Source of the DNA: Arcicella aurantiaca
GTDB lineage: Bacteria > Bacteroidota > Bacteroidia > Cytophagales > Spirosomataceae
Reading direction: 5' to 3'
NCBI RefSeq assembly: GCF_003148625.1
Contig: NZ_QGGO01000013.1
Location: 1 to 64,000 of the forward strand
DNA length: 64,000 nucleotides
Shown: one piece after another, positions 62,503 to 64,000 of the stretch
How positions within the stretch are numbered: the stretch's first letter is position 1
Layout of the letters: every line of letters begins with the position of its first letter
Made by a program: the position numbers and the translations under genes
Notes under the pieces: model-generated
What the model saw: the letters and a program-made list of their open reading frames with translations, nothing else
The model's database searches: none
Told to the model about the DNA's origin: nothing

Positions 62503-63357
62503 TTAAAATAATTTAATTTTCTCAAAAACATCAATATAGCTACGCTTGCTGGCATTTAAAACCTTTGTTCCTCGATATTGAGCATATCTCGCCAAGACTT
62601 CATAACCTTTAAATGCTTTGTGTAAAGACAAAAATTGACGTGCCATGTAAGACTCTTCTTGACTAACTAACTGATTTATTTGGTAGGTTTTATTACCATA
62701 AAAATGAGAATCATCGGCAATAATTTCGTTATTTTCATCCAACCTTATCGACTCGTGCCAAGTGTGGTCAGCTCCCAAAAGATAGATGTTTTTGTATCCT
62801 AAATTGATACATCTAAAAACAGAAGCAATCAAAACATTCTGACTTTGAGGCATTCCCAAATCTTTTTTATATATCCAAAAACGAAGCCAATCGAACCCGC
62901 CAAAGATAACATAATTGAAATAAACAGGCTGAATAAATTGATTTTTCGAGAATTTATCTTGAAAGTAAGCCGATTTCTTGAATTTATAAGGAATAAAAAC
63001 GTTGATTTTCCAAGCCGTATCTTTTACTAAATGTTCAATAGCTTGGCTTGCTCTTTCATGATTTGGATTAATAAATGCTTCATCTAACAATAAATAATTA
63101 TTCGGCTTTAGTTGCGTGTAATAATCGGAAATAGCAAAAAGATTAACACAGAAAATATCCGACTGAAGAATAAAATCTTTATGATTATCCATAGAATCTT
63201 TCAATGAAGGACCATTTCCAAGAATAACACAATTTTCAGATTGAACTGGCGGATGAGATACACTAAATTTCGACCAAACAATGACCTTTAATATTGAAAA
63301 AATACTATCAAATAATTGCTCAAAAAAGCGTTGAATATTAAGAATACGTTGAATCAA
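62503..63357 (-). CDS. GT42-like/DUF115-like candidate nonulosonate transferase
   Basis: 284 aa, TTG start at 63357; no ATG is available upstream or in the first 50 residues, so the start is uncertain. CVILGNGPSLKDSMDNH (about 44-60) resembles the nucleotide-binding start of GT42 sialyltransferases such as CstII (IAGNGPSLKEI). Later ASVFRCINLGYKNIYLLGAD followed by HTW resembles their second conserved block (ALGYKEIYLSGIDF). A helix at about 18-30 may associate with the membrane. Next to genes for CMP-nonulosonate, so it is a good candidate for the transferase. Similarity is by eye. Confidence 0.6.
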   Translation of the reverse strand: MIQRILNIQRFFEQLFDSIFSILKVIVWSKFSVSHPPVQSENCVILGNGPSLKDSMDNHKDFILQSDIFCVNLFAISDYYTQLKPNNYLLLDEAFINPNHERASQAIEHLVKDTAWKINVFIPYKFKKSAYFQDKFSKNQFIQPVYFNYVIFGGFDWLRFWIYKKDLGMPQSQNVLIASVFRCINLGYKNIYLLGADHTWHESIRLDENNEIIADDSHFYGNKTYQINQLVSQEESYMARQFLSLHKAFKGYEVLARYAQYRGTKVLNASKRSYIDVFEKIKLF

Positions 63358-63509
63358 GGGATTAGCGGATTAATGTTTAGTGAAGCTTTCCAAGCATAAA
63401 ATTACCTATTATTATACCAATTTGCCAAACTCAACCTAATTTTGTAGAAATAACAACGGAATTCATCGCAAGACAAATCTTAAATAATTCCGAATAACAA
63501 AATCACTGA

Positions 63510-64000
63510 ATGGGAATTATTATTAAACAAACCATAAAAAGTTCTATTTACGCTTACATTGGCATTGCTTTAGGCTTTATCACTACGGCATTTTTAATGC
63601 CTAAAGTATTGACAGAGGCGGAAGTTGGCTTAGTTAGATTATTGGTTTCTGTGATGGTGTTGTTGGCTCAAGTTTCCAATCTGGGATTTAATGCCGCAGG
63701 CGGACGACTATTCCCCTATTTTAGAAACTCCGAACGGCAACATAATGGTTATTTATTTTGGGCTTGTGTGGTTTCCTTTGTGGGTTTGTGCATCACGCTT
63801 GGCACATTTGCCATTAATTACGAGTTTGTTCTAAATTTACTCAATGTAAAAGCCTCTCCTTTACTTCGAGAATACCTGTTTTGGATATTTCCACTTACCA
63901 TCTTTGGCGTTTTCTTTTTAGTATTTGACAATTATGCCAGAGTGCTTTATGATACTGTTTCAGGAACGTTTTTAAGAGAATTTGGGCAACGAGTTTTTCT
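63510..64000 (+). CDS. Polysaccharide flippase (Wzx-like), N-terminal part
   Basis: ATG 63510, open to the window edge (163 codons). MGIIIKQTIKSSIYAYIGIA, LMPKVLTEAEVGLVRLLVSV and NLGFNAAGGRLFPYFRN: the start of an oligosaccharide flippase of the MOP/polysaccharide-synthase group, with about four TM helices seen. Divergent from the GT42-like gene. Would carry lipid-linked glycan across the inner membrane, fitting a surface-glycan locus that continues to the right. Confidence 0.85.
   Translation, partial: MGIIIKQTIKSSIYAYIGIALGFITTAFLMPKVLTEAEVGLVRLLVSVMVLLAQVSNLGFNAAGGRLFPYFRNSERQHNGYLFWACVVSFVGLCITLGTFAINYEFVLNLLNVKASPLLREYLFWIFPLTIFGVFFLVFDNYARVLYDTVSGTFLREFGQRVF

Overview
The window reads as a chromosomal segment of a low-GC member of the Bacteroidota, most likely the Cytophagales (a Flectobacillus/Arcicella/Emticicia-like organism). 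This rests on protein families common in that phylum (DUF4097, DUF4271, DUF5916, four-TM FtsX-like permeases of about 800 aa, chaperone-of-endosialidase surface proteins), on promoters of the TTG-N20-TAnnTTTG type, and on the lack of Shine-Dalgarno sequences. I can place it no more precisely from sequence alone.

Layout. 1-7.4 kb: end of an IS4-type transposase, a class V aminotransferase, a secreted S74-chaperone protein, a decayed gene, a PAS-LuxR regulator and a periplasmic protein. 6.9-14.5 kb: housekeeping and stress genes (sixA-like phosphatase, dnaG, CDF transporter, a phosphatase-like protein lacking its catalytic Cys, OsmC, a Crp-type regulator, a DCC-type thiol protein, fabD). 14.7-20.9 kb: tRNA-Gln, then the minus-strand lipid/translation cluster DUF177-rpmF-plsX-fabH-efp-accB-accC. 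21.1-32.4 kb: two large MacB/FtsX-type permeases followed by an ECF sigma factor, a HEAT-repeat membrane protein, two DUF4097 proteins and a DUF5916 protein. 32.5-36 kb: hemD, DUF4271, sucD. 36.2-41 kb: a second efflux cluster (HlyD adaptor, ATPase, permease). 41.2-49.6 kb: TMTC-like TPR membrane protein, GNAT, two MFS transporters, ispF, a hydrolase, a Gfo/Idh oxidoreductase. 49.6-51.4 kb: an EcoRV-type restriction-modification pair. 51.4-54.8 kb: prolyl oligopeptidase and a LamG protein. 54.9-64 kb: a nonulosonic (legionaminic-type) acid pathway, legB-legC-ATP-grasp-HAD-legI-legG-ptmE-legF, next to a GT42-like candidate transferase and the start of a flippase.

Two features stand out. First, the spaces between genes hold at least a dozen families of short palindromic or inverted-array repeats, many bounded by outward GTAG tetranucleotides as in REP/BIME elements. 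In the clearest case (40995-41262) the two GTAG ends supply the TAG stop codons of both convergent neighbours. Second, the sugar-acid cluster has no visible N-acetyltransferase gene (LegH) but has an ATP-grasp ligase and a small HAD protein exactly where the acylation step belongs. I infer that it may make an aminoacylated nonulosonic acid.

Other leads are a shared operator plus sigma-54-like -24 box at the same distance upstream of the two efflux clusters, and an apparent absence of GATATC, the expected target of the EcoRV-like enzyme.
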